Origin: Kiritimatiellia bacterium
GTDB lineage: Bacteria; Verrucomicrobiota; Kiritimatiellia; RFP12; UBA1067
Assembly: GCA_017454745.1 (NCBI GenBank)
Contig: JAFTCL010000060.1
Span: 1 to 64,000 of the forward strand
Reading direction: 5' to 3'
Length of the DNA: 64,000 nt
Made by a program: the position numbers and the translations under genes. Position 1 is the stretch's first letter. Each line of letters begins with the position of its first letter. The notes beneath the pieces are model-generated. The model saw only the letters and a program-made list of their open reading frames with translations, was not told where the DNA came from and searched no databases. Shown here in pieces: positions 26,639 to 34,776 of this stretch.

Positions 26639-28327
26639 GTGACGGTTGAAGAGCTGAATCAGATTATCGCGAGCGGAGAAACGTTGTCGGTCGAGTTCAA
26701 GAGCGACAGAAACAGATTGCCGGACAGTGAATTGACAGATGCGCTTGCGGCCATGGCAAACGCGGATGGCGGAGTATTGCTGGAAGGTGTTGAAGATGAT
26801 GGCACAATAACAGGACTTCATAAGGCGCATCTTGATGTCGAGGGGATTGTTCCGCTCATAGAAAACAGGACTACTCCGGGATTGACGGTTTCCGTGGAGC
26901 GCGTCGATTGCGGCGATGCCGTTTGTGTCGCGGTTATCTATGTCAAGAAGTCGAAAATGCTGATAGCGACCAATGACGGCAAATATCTCAGGCGCAGGAT
27001 TGGTGGTAATGGCAAGCCCGAAGTTGTGGCAATCAAGCCTGCTGATGTCCAGTCCTGGCACTCCTCTTTAGGCGTTTATGATCCATCCGAAATGATTTTT
27101 GAGGGTGTGTCAGCGGAAGAACTCGATCCTTTGCAGCGGGTTCGAGTCCGCAGGCTTATCGATGAATACAGCACCGAAAAATTCTTGCTGCAGCTTTCCG
27201 ACGAAGAACTCGACAAGGCGCTCGGTTTCTGTGCTGAAGTTGAAGGCGTCTTGCATCCAACACTGACAGGTCTTTTGATTCTTGGAACTGAGAGGCTTCT
27301 TAAAAGGCACGTGCCGTCGCACGAGGTGGCGTTTCAAGTGTTGAAAGCAGGGAAGGTAAAGGTCAACGAGTTTCGCAGACGTCCGCTTCTTGAGATTTTC
27401 GAAGAATTCAACATGATGTTCGGAGCGTTGTATTCAGAGGAAGAAATGGAGATCGGTCTTTTCCGAAAGGGGATACCGAACTTTGACAAAACCGCGTTCC
27501 GAGAAGCATTTGTCAATGCGCTTGTTCATAGAGATTACAATATTCTCGGATGCGTTCACATACAGTTTGACGATTACGGTCTTATGATATCCAGCCCCGG
27601 AGGATTTATTGACGGCGTGACTGTCGATACGCTCCTGACAGCTGCCCCAAAATCGCGCAATTCCCGTCTTGCGGACGCAATCAAGCGCATAGGGTTGGCC
27701 GAACGGACGGGGCGAGGGGTTGATCGCATATTCGAGGGGTTGCTGAAGTACGGCCGCCCCGCACCGGATTATTCGGAATCAAACCGTTCCTCGGTAACGG
27801 TCAGGATGCTTGAAACCAAGGCGGACTCGTTGTTTGTGAGGATGCTGATGCGTCGTGAAGACCGAGGCGTAAATATGCCGATTGATTCCCTGCTCGTTCT
27901 TTCTGCGCTTCGGGATGGGGAACTTACCGCACGAGAGCTTTCGAGTGTTCTGAAAAAGGGAGAAGCGGCGACGCGCGGAGTCATAGGAATCCTTCTTAAG
28001 GAAGGCATGATAGAGCAACGAATCGAGGGGCGGGTACATGTCTATTTCCTTGGCAAGGCATACCATCAGGCAGTCGGGGAAGAAGTTGCCTATACGAAAC
28101 TTGTTGGCATTGATCCAATCCGACATCGTGAGATGGTGAAAGCATTTATAATGCAACATGGAAGTGCCAAGCGTGGAGATATCATGAAATTGTGTGATCT
28201 TACCAGGTCATGCGCCTACAAGTTGCTCATTTCGATGTGTAAGAGAGGAGAAATTGTCAGAAAAGGCGAGAGAAATCAAGCATTGTATGTATTGCCTACA
28301 GAAGCTAGGTGCAATGAGGTGCAATGA
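26639..28327 (+). CDS. AlbA_2/Schlafen-like ATP-binding protein (second copy), between methyltransferase halves
   Basis: A 562-residue protein; the GTG start is fixed by AAGGAGG 8 bases upstream. The AlbA_2 domain has LSVEFKSDRNRLPDSELTDALAAMANADGG and LLEGVEDDG (residues 15-60). The ATP-binding part has FREAFVNALVHRDYN near 285-300, SSPGGFIDG near 320 and GRGVDRIFEGL near 365. The C-terminus is winged-helix-like. It shares domain order with the 21867 protein, but its sequence is far diverged and it lacks the SGxIK repeats. It lies wholly between the two halves of the methyltransferase and is likely a separate insertion. The last codons run into a 10-base tandem repeat. Confidence 0.75.
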   Translation: MTVEELNQIIASGETLSVEFKSDRNRLPDSELTDALAAMANADGGVLLEGVEDDGTITGLHKAHLDVEGIVPLIENRTTPGLTVSVERVDCGDAVCVAVIYVKKSKMLIATNDGKYLRRRIGGNGKPEVVAIKPADVQSWHSSLGVYDPSEMIFEGVSAEELDPLQRVRVRRLIDEYSTEKFLLQLSDEELDKALGFCAEVEGVLHPTLTGLLILGTERLLKRHVPSHEVAFQVLKAGKVKVNEFRRRPLLEIFEEFNMMFGALYSEEEMEIGLFRKGIPNFDKTAFREAFVNALVHRDYNILGCVHIQFDDYGLMISSPGGFIDGVTVDTLLTAAPKSRNSRLADAIKRIGLAERTGRGVDRIFEGLLKYGRPAPDYSESNRSSVTVRMLETKADSLFVRMLMRREDRGVNMPIDSLLVLSALRDGELTARELSSVLKKGEAATRGVIGILLKEGMIEQRIEGRVHVYFLGKAYHQAVGEEVAYTKLVGIDPIRHREMVKAFIMQHGSAKRGDIMKLCDLTRSCAYKLLISMCKRGEIVRKGERNQALYVLPTEARCNEVQ

Positions 28328-28350
28328 GGTGCAATGAGGTGCAATGAGGT
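28307..28350 (+). repeat. 10-bp tandem repeat (four and a half units)
   Basis: The unit aggtgcaatg repeats four times with a partial fifth. The stop codon of the Schlafen-like gene (28325-28327) lies in it. A 10-base unit is not a multiple of three, so copy-number change would alter the C-terminus of the upstream protein. Confidence 0.9.
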
Positions 28351-28379
28351 GGATAGAAACGAAAGAGAGGTTTTGATAA

Positions 28380-29485
28380 TGACAAATGGCGAAAAAAAGA
28401 TACTTGAAGAGTGGGAAGTTCCCGCAGAAGCACCGTCCGATTGGTCGGATGAGCAGAAATCGGCTCATGCTGCTTTTATGGAACTGAAGAGGAAACGCCA
28501 AAAGGAGATCGACGAGTCGATTGCGCGCGTTGCGGAGACTGAATACCTCTATGACAGGCCATACGAGGACAAGAAGCGTGTCCGTGTGGCGGGTCCGTTT
28601 ACCATTGAGTCGGTTGCTCCTACGCGTGCGCTGATCGTGAATCCAGATGGTACGACTACCGACCCTGTTGCAAAGATCGCCAAGGATATAGACTATGGCA
28701 ACGGCGAAAGCTATGTAGCCCGTATGATTGAAATCTTGCGTAAGACTGGCGTAAAACAGGCGAAGAAGTCTGATCGTATCACCTTCAATTCCGTCACGGC
28801 CTTTGCCGCAGGACGCCACATTGCCGCAGAGGGATGGACAGAGGTAGGGGACAATAAGAAGTCCAAGCATTTCGCAATCGCATTCGGTCCAGAATTTGGA
28901 TCCGTAACGCGTCTTGATATGAAGGCGGCCACGCGCGAAGCGATGGAGGGCGGCTTCGACGTGCTGCTCTACTGCGCGTTTAACTTCGAGGCGTATGTGG
29001 AGGAAGGCTCGGACAATGCGTTCGGGCGGCTGAAGGTTCTTCATGCGCGGATGAACAGCGATCTGCACATGGCGACGGACCTCAAGGACACGGTTGGCGG
29101 CAATCCGTTCATTATCTTTGGCGAACCGGACATAGAGGTCGCGACGCTTGAATCGGGCGAGATCACGGTCACCATCAAGGGCGTTGATGTGTATGATCCC
29201 AAGAGGGATGAGGTACGCAGCGACAATGCCGATGACATTGACTGCTGGATGCTTGATACGGATTACAACGAAGAGGCGTTCTTCGCACGGCAAGTCTATT
29301 TCCCCGGGCGCGACAAGGTCTATGACGCGTTCAAGAAGTTTCTCAACAACGAAATAGACCGCGAGGAATGGGAGAGCGTCGCGAAGACTACTTCGCGTCC
29401 GTTCCCGCGTCCGAAGACAGGCCGGATTGCTGTCAAGGTCATCAACCACTTCGGCGACGAGGTGATGAAGATATTTGAGGTGTAG
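28380..29485 (+). CDS. Split DNA methyltransferase, C-terminal half
   Basis: A 368-residue protein from ATG 28380, with GAGAGG upstream. It opens KKILEEWEVPAEAPSDW, then RQKEIDESIARVAETEYLYD and PYEDKKRVRVAGPFTIES. From recall, these strings occur in the middle of single-chain type III-like methyltransferases of about 950-1000 residues, directly after a region like RVPHITLKSIANN. It ends with WMLDTDYNEEAFFARQVYFP and a KVI..FGDEVMKIFEV terminus typical of those proteins. It has no methyltransferase motif of its own. It likely associates with the 23455 product to rebuild the Mod subunit and bind the restriction subunit. Without that comparison it would be called hypothetical. Confidence 0.8.
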
Positions 29486-29492
29486 CTATCCT

Positions 29493-31589
29493 ATGCAGTT
29501 TATCGTCGCACAGTCGTTCATGAAACAGCTCAAGCGCCTCACGGAGCGTGAGCAGGGGATGGTGTCTAACACCGTCCTTGAGCTACAGTACGATCCGACG
29601 GCGGCGAAGCACAATCTCCACAAGGTCGATGGCAACGCCGGATGGTGGTCGGCGTATGTAAACGGCGATCTTAGGATTATCCTTCGCAAGCAGATTGACG
29701 GCAAGAGCATGATGGTCATATGTTGGGCGGATCACCATGATGCCGCGTACCGCTGGGCAAAGAATAATGTCTTGAAGCAGCATCCGACGACTGGTGTGAT
29801 GCAGCTTGTGGAGATTCCGGAGGTTGTTGCCGGGAAACAAGCGGATCGGTCGGCAACTGCAGAGCGGCTTGCCAGCAGTAAGGTCTTACCGCCTTGTGCG
29901 AAGCTTGGCATCACGCAGGATGATCTGCTTTCGTATGGTGTTCCAAAGCTTTGGGTGCCGAGCGTCCTGAATGCAAAGACAGAAGACGAGATTCTTGAAA
30001 TAGGCGAACATCTTCCACCTGATGCAGTTGAGGCCGTGTTGAAGATTTCGGTCGGTGAACGTCCAGAGATGTCGCAATCAGCAGAAGAGACGCCGGTGAA
30101 GGAGGGAATAGCAAAGCCGTTTGAATCCGAGCGCGAGAAGCAGTCGTGGTGGGTCGTCACGGATGACCAGGACCTCAAGGACGCGCTCAATTCAACTGCG
30201 TGGGAAACTTGGTGTGTATATCTCCACCCCTCACAGCGCGCTATAGCCGAGCGGAATTACAAGGGTGTTTACCGTGTGAGTGGCAGCGCTGGCACAGGGA
30301 AGACGGTTGTAGCCTTGCATCATGCGAAGCATCTGCTGCGAACCGAACCTGGATCAATGGTTCTCATAACAACTTTCTCTGAGAACCTTGCAGCGGATTT
30401 GAATTACCGCGTGAAGCCATTGATGAGGCCTCGCGAACTGGAGCGATGCGATACGCGCACGTTCAGGGCGTTTGGCGTTGAAACCTTCGACAAGGTTGTC
30501 CCAAATCATCCTCGAGTGCTGACAGGTGACGAGCTGAATGAATTTGTTGATGCTGTCGTAATGGATAATTGTCAGTTCTTGCCGAAAGGGATTCTGCCAG
30601 AGTTTGTGACCAGCGAATTTGAACGAGTTGTCGATACAAGGGGACTGACGACATGGGAGTCGTACCGTGACGCATTGCGACGCGGTGTATTGCGCCGTCT
30701 GTCCGAAGAGCGTCGCGCGGCACTTTGGAAGGTGTTTGAAGCGGTCCGCGCAAAGCTTCGCGCCAAGAACTTGATGACAACGAACGAAATGTTCTGGGAA
30801 CTGGCGACGCGTTACAAGACGGATTCAGATCGCGTACGTCTCTATACGCACATCGTCGTTGATGAATCGCAGGATTTGTGTGAAGCGGAATTGGCGTTTT
30901 TGAGTGCGTATGCACAGGGGAAGGTCGGACTGTTTTTTGCTGGGGATATTGGACAACGCATCATACGCTACTCGTTCGCATGGAAGCCGTTTGGCATCGA
31001 TCTGCGAGGCAAGAGCAAGGTTCTCAAGGTCAACTACCGTACAACAAGGCAGATTCGTTCTATGGCTGACAGGCTCATGGCCGACAAGACTGAGGATGCA
31101 GACGAGATAGTCCAGGAACGCAAAGGGACGATATCGCTCTTGTCTGGTCCAAATCCGGAGTTTAGGCAATTCGTTGACATTGATGATGAAATTGATGGCG
31201 TTGCGCAATGGCTTAATCGACTCCATGACGAACAAAAGGTCGAGTCGTACGCCATTGCGATTTTCTACCGCAGCGACAAGGAAAGGGCGAGAGCCAAGGC
31301 CGCAGTCGCAAAGAGTAAGTACGCCAATTCAACAATGCAGCCCAAGCTTTGCACGATGCTCGACGCCAAGGGACTTGAGTATCAGGCGGTAGTCGTAATG
31401 GCGTGTGATTCGGACGTGATACCTTCTCCGGTCAGGCTTGCCGAGGCTGACATCATCGCTGGCTTGCAGGAAATCTACGATACGGAACGGAATCTGCTCT
31501 ATGTCGCCCTGACCCGTGCTCGCGACTATTTACTCGTGACCAATGTAGATATCCCTTCTGAACTTCTACTTGACATGAAAATGGAGTAA
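29493..31589 (+). CDS. RelE-like N-terminal domain fused to UvrD-like superfamily 1 helicase
   Basis: A 698-residue protein from ATG 29493 (an in-frame TTG at 29475 has no ribosome site). Residues 1-95 resemble a RelE/YoeB-type toxin fold: FIVAQSFMKQLKRL, then DLRIILRK, then VICWADHHDAAYRWAK. The helicase has GSAGTGKT (264-271), VDESQD (456-461), FFAGDIGQRI, KVNYRTTRQIR, a DAKGLEYQAVVVM motif near 630 and VALTRARDYLL near the end. I recall this fusion as recurrent in type III-like restriction loci, where it may process DNA ends or act on RNA or DNA at stalled complexes. Its start is 8 bases after the methyltransferase C-half stop, so it is in the same operon. Confidence 0.8.
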   Translation: MQFIVAQSFMKQLKRLTEREQGMVSNTVLELQYDPTAAKHNLHKVDGNAGWWSAYVNGDLRIILRKQIDGKSMMVICWADHHDAAYRWAKNNVLKQHPTTGVMQLVEIPEVVAGKQADRSATAERLASSKVLPPCAKLGITQDDLLSYGVPKLWVPSVLNAKTEDEILEIGEHLPPDAVEAVLKISVGERPEMSQSAEETPVKEGIAKPFESEREKQSWWVVTDDQDLKDALNSTAWETWCVYLHPSQRAIAERNYKGVYRVSGSAGTGKTVVALHHAKHLLRTEPGSMVLITTFSENLAADLNYRVKPLMRPRELERCDTRTFRAFGVETFDKVVPNHPRVLTGDELNEFVDAVVMDNCQFLPKGILPEFVTSEFERVVDTRGLTTWESYRDALRRGVLRRLSEERRAALWKVFEAVRAKLRAKNLMTTNEMFWELATRYKTDSDRVRLYTHIVVDESQDLCEAELAFLSAYAQGKVGLFFAGDIGQRIIRYSFAWKPFGIDLRGKSKVLKVNYRTTRQIRSMADRLMADKTEDADEIVQERKGTISLLSGPNPEFRQFVDIDDEIDGVAQWLNRLHDEQKVESYAIAIFYRSDKERARAKAAVAKSKYANSTMQPKLCTMLDAKGLEYQAVVVMACDSDVIPSPVRLAEADIIAGLQEIYDTERNLLYVALTRARDYLLVTNVDIPSELLLDMKME

Positions 31590-31656
31590 AATCTTGTGAC
31601 GGTTCTTTATCTCAGAAATGAAAAGGCACAAATTTAAAAAATAATGCATTTACCGC

Positions 31657-31685
31657 TTGCATTATCCGTTCTGTTTTGATAAATT
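31657..31685 (+). promoter_or_regulatory. Promoter of tRNA-Asp
   Basis: TTGCAT (31657-31662), a 17-base spacer, then TAAATT (31680-31685), about 18 bases before the tRNA 5' end. It resets transcription after the restriction island. Confidence 0.5.
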
Positions 31686-31702
31686 TACCATCACTTTTTT
31701 GC

Positions 31703-31779
31703 GGGGTTGTGGCGCAATTGGTTAGCGCACCGGACTGTCGATCCGGTGGTCGCGGGTTCGAATCCCGTCGACCCCGCCA
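31703..31779 (+). tRNA. tRNA-Asp (GTC)
   Basis: A full cloverleaf of 77 bases. The acceptor GGGGTTG pairs with CGACCCC, the D stem is GCGC/GCGC, the anticodon arm is CCGGA-CTGTCGA-TCCGG, the T arm is GCGGG-TTCGAAT-CCCGT, and discriminator G is followed by an encoded CCA. Confidence 0.95.
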
Positions 31780-31784
31780 TTTTT

Positions 31785-31812
31785 AAGACCGCCGCCAAGG
31801 CGGTCTTTTTTT
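31785..31812 (+). terminator. Rho-independent terminator after tRNA-Asp
   Basis: AAGACCGCC and GGCGGTCTT form a 9-base stem with a 5-base loop, followed by a run of T. Confidence 0.85.
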
Positions 31813-31830
31813 ATTTCGGAGGCGGGATTT

Positions 31831-32613
31831 ATGGACAATGTAGTTAACGTGGCCTTGCTGGCGGTGCTGCAGGGGGTGGCCGAGTTTCTGCCGATCAGCA
31901 GTTCCGGCCATTTGGTGATTGCCCAACGGCTGCTGGGGGTGAACGAACCGGGCATCCGGCTGGAGGTGATGCTCCATCTCGGGACGCTGGCGTCGATTGC
32001 GGTTTACTATCGGGCGGCGTTGGCGCGTTTGATTCTCGGTTGCTTGCGCTTTCAGCGGGAACAGTTGCGTCTGGCCGGTTACATTGTGCTTTCCGCCGTT
32101 CCCGCAATCCTGATTTACTTTCCGTTTAAGGACCGGATTGAGGCGTTTTACGAGCAACCTAGGGCGGTTGGCGGTTTTCTGGTGTTCACCGGGGCCATTT
32201 TGCTGTTTCTGCGTTGGATCCGGCATGGCGGCAGCTCGGTGAACGCGCCGCGCGCGTTGGTGATCGGGTTGGCGCAGGCGTTTGCAATCCTTCCGGGCGT
32301 CAGCCGCTCCGGGATGACCATTGCCGCCGCCCGGATGACGGAAGTCAAGCCGGAAGAGGCGGCGGAGTTTTCCTTCCTGATGTCGCTGCCGCTGTTAGCC
32401 GGTGGCGCGTTGTTGGATTTAATAAGCAGTTTCCGTCACGCCGCTCCGCCCTCCTCGATTCCCGAATGGCAGATCTGGTTCGGCGCGGGGTTGGCGGCGG
32501 TGATCGGTTTTGTGGCACTTTCGTTGTTGGTGAAGACACTCAAAAGCGGCTACTTCTGGGTGTTCGGGGTTTATTGCGTCATAGCCGGATTGTTGGTTTC
32601 GGTGTTGCTGTAA
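31831..32613 (+). CDS. uppP: Undecaprenyl-diphosphatase UppP (BacA)
   Basis: A 260-residue polytopic membrane protein with both UppP signatures: LQGVAEFLPISSSGHL at residues 11-26 and PGVSRSGMT near 155. It recycles undecaprenyl diphosphate to the monophosphate carrier at the outer face of the inner membrane, for peptidoglycan synthesis, and it contributes to bacitracin tolerance. GGAGG precedes the ATG by 8 bases. The normal length for the family is 260-290 residues. The gene lies right after the tRNA terminator. Confidence 0.95.
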   Translation: MDNVVNVALLAVLQGVAEFLPISSSGHLVIAQRLLGVNEPGIRLEVMLHLGTLASIAVYYRAALARLILGCLRFQREQLRLAGYIVLSAVPAILIYFPFKDRIEAFYEQPRAVGGFLVFTGAILLFLRWIRHGGSSVNAPRALVIGLAQAFAILPGVSRSGMTIAAARMTEVKPEEAAEFSFLMSLPLLAGGALLDLISSFRHAAPPSSIPEWQIWFGAGLAAVIGFVALSLLVKTLKSGYFWVFGVYCVIAGLLVSVLL

Positions 32614-32657
32614 AAATCGGTTGCCCGGAAAATTTTGCGTACGGCGCGTTTTTGCGC

Positions 32658-32687
32658 TTGCTTTCCGGGTACAAGATTTGTTATAAA
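32658..32687 (+). promoter_or_regulatory. Likely secG promoter
   Basis: TTGCTT (32658-32663), an 18-base spacer and TATAAA (32682-32687), 30 bases before the secG start. Confidence 0.4.
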
Positions 32688-32716
32688 TACCAACCCCAAT
32701 TGAGGAGAAGAGGATT

Positions 32717-33175
32717 ATGGCTATTTTGATTAACTGCCTTTATGTGTTTGAAGTCATTGTTTGCCTGCTGCTTGGCGGCGTAGTGATGTTGCAAAAGCCG
32801 AAAGACGGCGGGTTGAACGTGGCGATGGGCGGCGGAATGGGCGAATCGATGTTCGGCGCCCAGATGGGTAACGTGTTGACCAAGACCACGGTAGTGTTGG
32901 GCTGCATCTTTCTTTTGAACACTTTGGTGCTTTCCCGCTTGACCTCCCACCGCAGCTCTTCGGTAATGGAGGGCGTGCGCTCTGCGGCCCCGGCCGCTCC
33001 GGCCGCCCCGGTGCAACTGCCTTCGGTCCCGGCTTCGGATGCCGCCCCCGCGCCCGCTCCGGCTCCGTCCGCTGCCCCGACAACGGCTCCAGCCACCGCC
33101 CCAGCTGCTGCCCCGGCAACGGCTCCAGCCGCGACTCCGAGTGCTCCAGCCGCCCCGGCGACGCCCGCGCCCTAA
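32717..33175 (+). CDS. secG: Preprotein translocase subunit SecG with Ala/Pro-rich tail
   Basis: A 152-residue protein with two transmembrane helices (about 5-25 and 52-72) flanking the cytoplasmic loop MLQKPKDGGL...GGGMGESMFGAQMGN. That loop corresponds to the SecG motif QxxKGGGL...GGxxxxxFG. It assists SecYEG protein export at the inner membrane. Residues 85-152 are an almost pure Ala/Pro/Thr tail made by GCC/CCG-type codon repetition. Such low-complexity tails are seen in SecG of this phylum-level group, and the tail is probably disordered. AGGAG stands upstream, and a strong terminator follows. Confidence 0.9.
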   Translation: MAILINCLYVFEVIVCLLLGGVVMLQKPKDGGLNVAMGGGMGESMFGAQMGNVLTKTTVVLGCIFLLNTLVLSRLTSHRSSSVMEGVRSAAPAAPAAPVQLPSVPASDAAPAPAPAPSAAPTTAPATAPAAAPATAPAATPSAPAAPATPAP

Positions 33176-33199
33176 AAACGCGGCTTTCGGCGATGTCTT

Positions 33200-33244
33200 A
33201 AAACCCGTGCCCCGGATGCAATCCGGGGGCGGGTTTTCTTTTTC
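33200..33244 (+). terminator. Rho-independent terminator after secG
   Basis: AAAACCCGTGCCCCGGAT and ATCCGGGGGCGGGTTTT form a long GC-rich hairpin with a 3-base loop, followed by CTTTTT. Confidence 0.9.
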
Positions 33245-33264
33245 CCGTTGCGGCTGATTTCGCA

Positions 33265-33294
33265 TTGACTTTTTGCGGCGGTTTCCGGTAAAAT
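33265..33294 (+). promoter_or_regulatory. guaA promoter
   Basis: TTGACT (33265-33270) and TAAAAT (33289-33294) with an 18-base spacer, 80 bases before the guaA start. Confidence 0.5.
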
Positions 33295-33376
33295 TTCCCT
33301 TATTTACGGCAGATTGTATACCGCGGTTTCTCGTCCGGGTGGACGCGGTCGCGGTGCCGGGCGAAAGGATTTTACG

Positions 33377-34651
33377 ATGGACAAGAAAACGCACGATACC
33401 GTGGTGGTGCTGGACTTCGGCGCCATCAACAGTCAGGCCGCCGCCAAGCGGATCCGCAACATGAACATCTATTGCGAGGTGCTGCCCTACACCGCCAGCG
33501 CCGAGCGGATTTTGGCTCTGAAGCCTAAAAGCATTGTGTTCCAGCGCGGCAAGCAGTGCGGCGAGGCCACTTTGGGGCGGGAACCGGCGGCGGATGTGGC
33601 GGCGATGGGGCTACCGGTTCTTGATATGGGCGCGCCGAATTACGATGACGGCGCGATGCAGGATTTCTTCACCCGGATGTGCGGCATAAGCAGGGACTGG
33701 ACCACCGAGGCGTTCATCGAGGAGGCGGTGGCGGCGATCCGGGCGCAAGTGGGCGACGGCCGCGCGTTGCTGGCGATGTCCGGCGGCGTGGATTCTTCGG
33801 TTTGCGCGGTGCTGGCGCACAAAGCGCTGGGCGACCGGCTGACCTGCGTGTTTGTTGATCACGGGTTGATGCGCAAAGGCGAGCCGGAAGAGGTGGCGCG
33901 GGTGTTCCGCGACCAGTTCGGCATCGGTCTGCGCACGGTAGACGCCGAGGCCAGGTTTTTGTCCAAGCTGGCCGGGGTCACCGATCCTGAGCGCAAGCGC
34001 AAAATCATCGGCGAGGAGTTTATCCGGGTGTTCGAGGAAGAGGCCAAGGCCGCCGGCAATCCGGAATACCTGATCCAGGGCACCATCTACCCGGACATCA
34101 TCGAGTCGGGCTGGGACGGCGGCAAGCAGGTTAAGGCTCACCACAATGTGGGCGGTCTGCCGGAGAAGATTGATTTCAAGGGACTGGTTGAGCCGGTGAA
34201 GTATCTGTTCAAGGACGAAATCCGCAAAGTAGCCACGGCGTTGGGGATCCCTTCGACCATCGCGTTCCGCCAGCCTTTCCCGGGCCCGGGGCTGGGCGTG
34301 CGCTGCATTGGCGAGCTGACCAAGGACAAGCTGGACATCCTGCGCGAAGTGGACGCGATTTTCCGCGGTGAGATCGTCGCCGCCGGTTTGCAGGGATCGC
34401 CCTGCAGCCAGTATTTTGCGGTACTGACCGCCAACCGTTCGGTGGGGGTTTCCAACGATGCCCGCACCTATGCCTACACGGTGGCGTTGCGCGCGGTTAC
34501 CACGGTGGACTTCATGACCGCCAAATTCGTGAAGCTGCCGATGGATCTGCTGGAGCGGGTTTCCGAGCAGATCACGGCCCGGGTGCCGCAGGTCAACCGC
34601 GTGGTGTACGACATCACCAGCAAGCCGCCGGCCACCATCGAGTGGGAATAG
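33377..34651 (+). CDS. guaA: GMP synthase GuaA lacking most of its glutaminase domain
   Basis: A 424-residue protein from ATG 33377 (AAAGGAT upstream); usual GuaA is about 510-525. The synthase part is intact: the ATP-pyrophosphatase loop SGGVDSSV near residue 135, KRKIIGEEF, QGTIYPDIIESG, HHNVGGLPEK, FPGPGLGVR, and the dimerisation end SKPPATIEWE. The N-terminal class I glutamine amidotransferase starts normally (VVVLDFGAINSQAAAKRIR). It then has FQRGK instead of the usual SGGP, and LPVLDMGAPN where PVxGxCYG with the nucleophile Cys is expected. It jumps at once to the linker before the synthase domain. About 95 residues are gone, including all three catalytic residues. It should use free ammonia, or a separate glutaminase partner, to make GMP from XMP. 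Confidence 0.93.
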   Translation: MDKKTHDTVVVLDFGAINSQAAAKRIRNMNIYCEVLPYTASAERILALKPKSIVFQRGKQCGEATLGREPAADVAAMGLPVLDMGAPNYDDGAMQDFFTRMCGISRDWTTEAFIEEAVAAIRAQVGDGRALLAMSGGVDSSVCAVLAHKALGDRLTCVFVDHGLMRKGEPEEVARVFRDQFGIGLRTVDAEARFLSKLAGVTDPERKRKIIGEEFIRVFEEEAKAAGNPEYLIQGTIYPDIIESGWDGGKQVKAHHNVGGLPEKIDFKGLVEPVKYLFKDEIRKVATALGIPSTIAFRQPFPGPGLGVRCIGELTKDKLDILREVDAIFRGEIVAAGLQGSPCSQYFAVLTANRSVGVSNDARTYAYTVALRAVTTVDFMTAKFVKLPMDLLERVSEQITARVPQVNRVVYDITSKPPATIEWE

Positions 34652-34776
34652 TGCCATACGGTTTACTGCCGCAGTATCCGAGGAAAACGCTGTGGTTCGA
34701 ACGCAACGGATCGCGTCCGCCCCGTGACCGGGAAGGGCGCGGTTCGTGGCGGCGGTGACTTTGGAGGAAAGTGAAA

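Noticed and set aside
18715..31589. Classical type I restriction system
   Set aside because: There is no HsdS-like specificity subunit, and the helicase-nuclease plus beta-class methyltransferase layout is type III-like.
31722..32226. Minus-strand frames across tRNA-Asp and uppP
   Set aside because: They run through a certain tRNA and terminator and oppose uppP.
33377..33760. Frameshift explaining the short guaA amidotransferase domain
   Set aside because: The frame is continuous from start to synthase domain, and the missing residues are not found in other frames nearby; it is a deletion with an altered stub.
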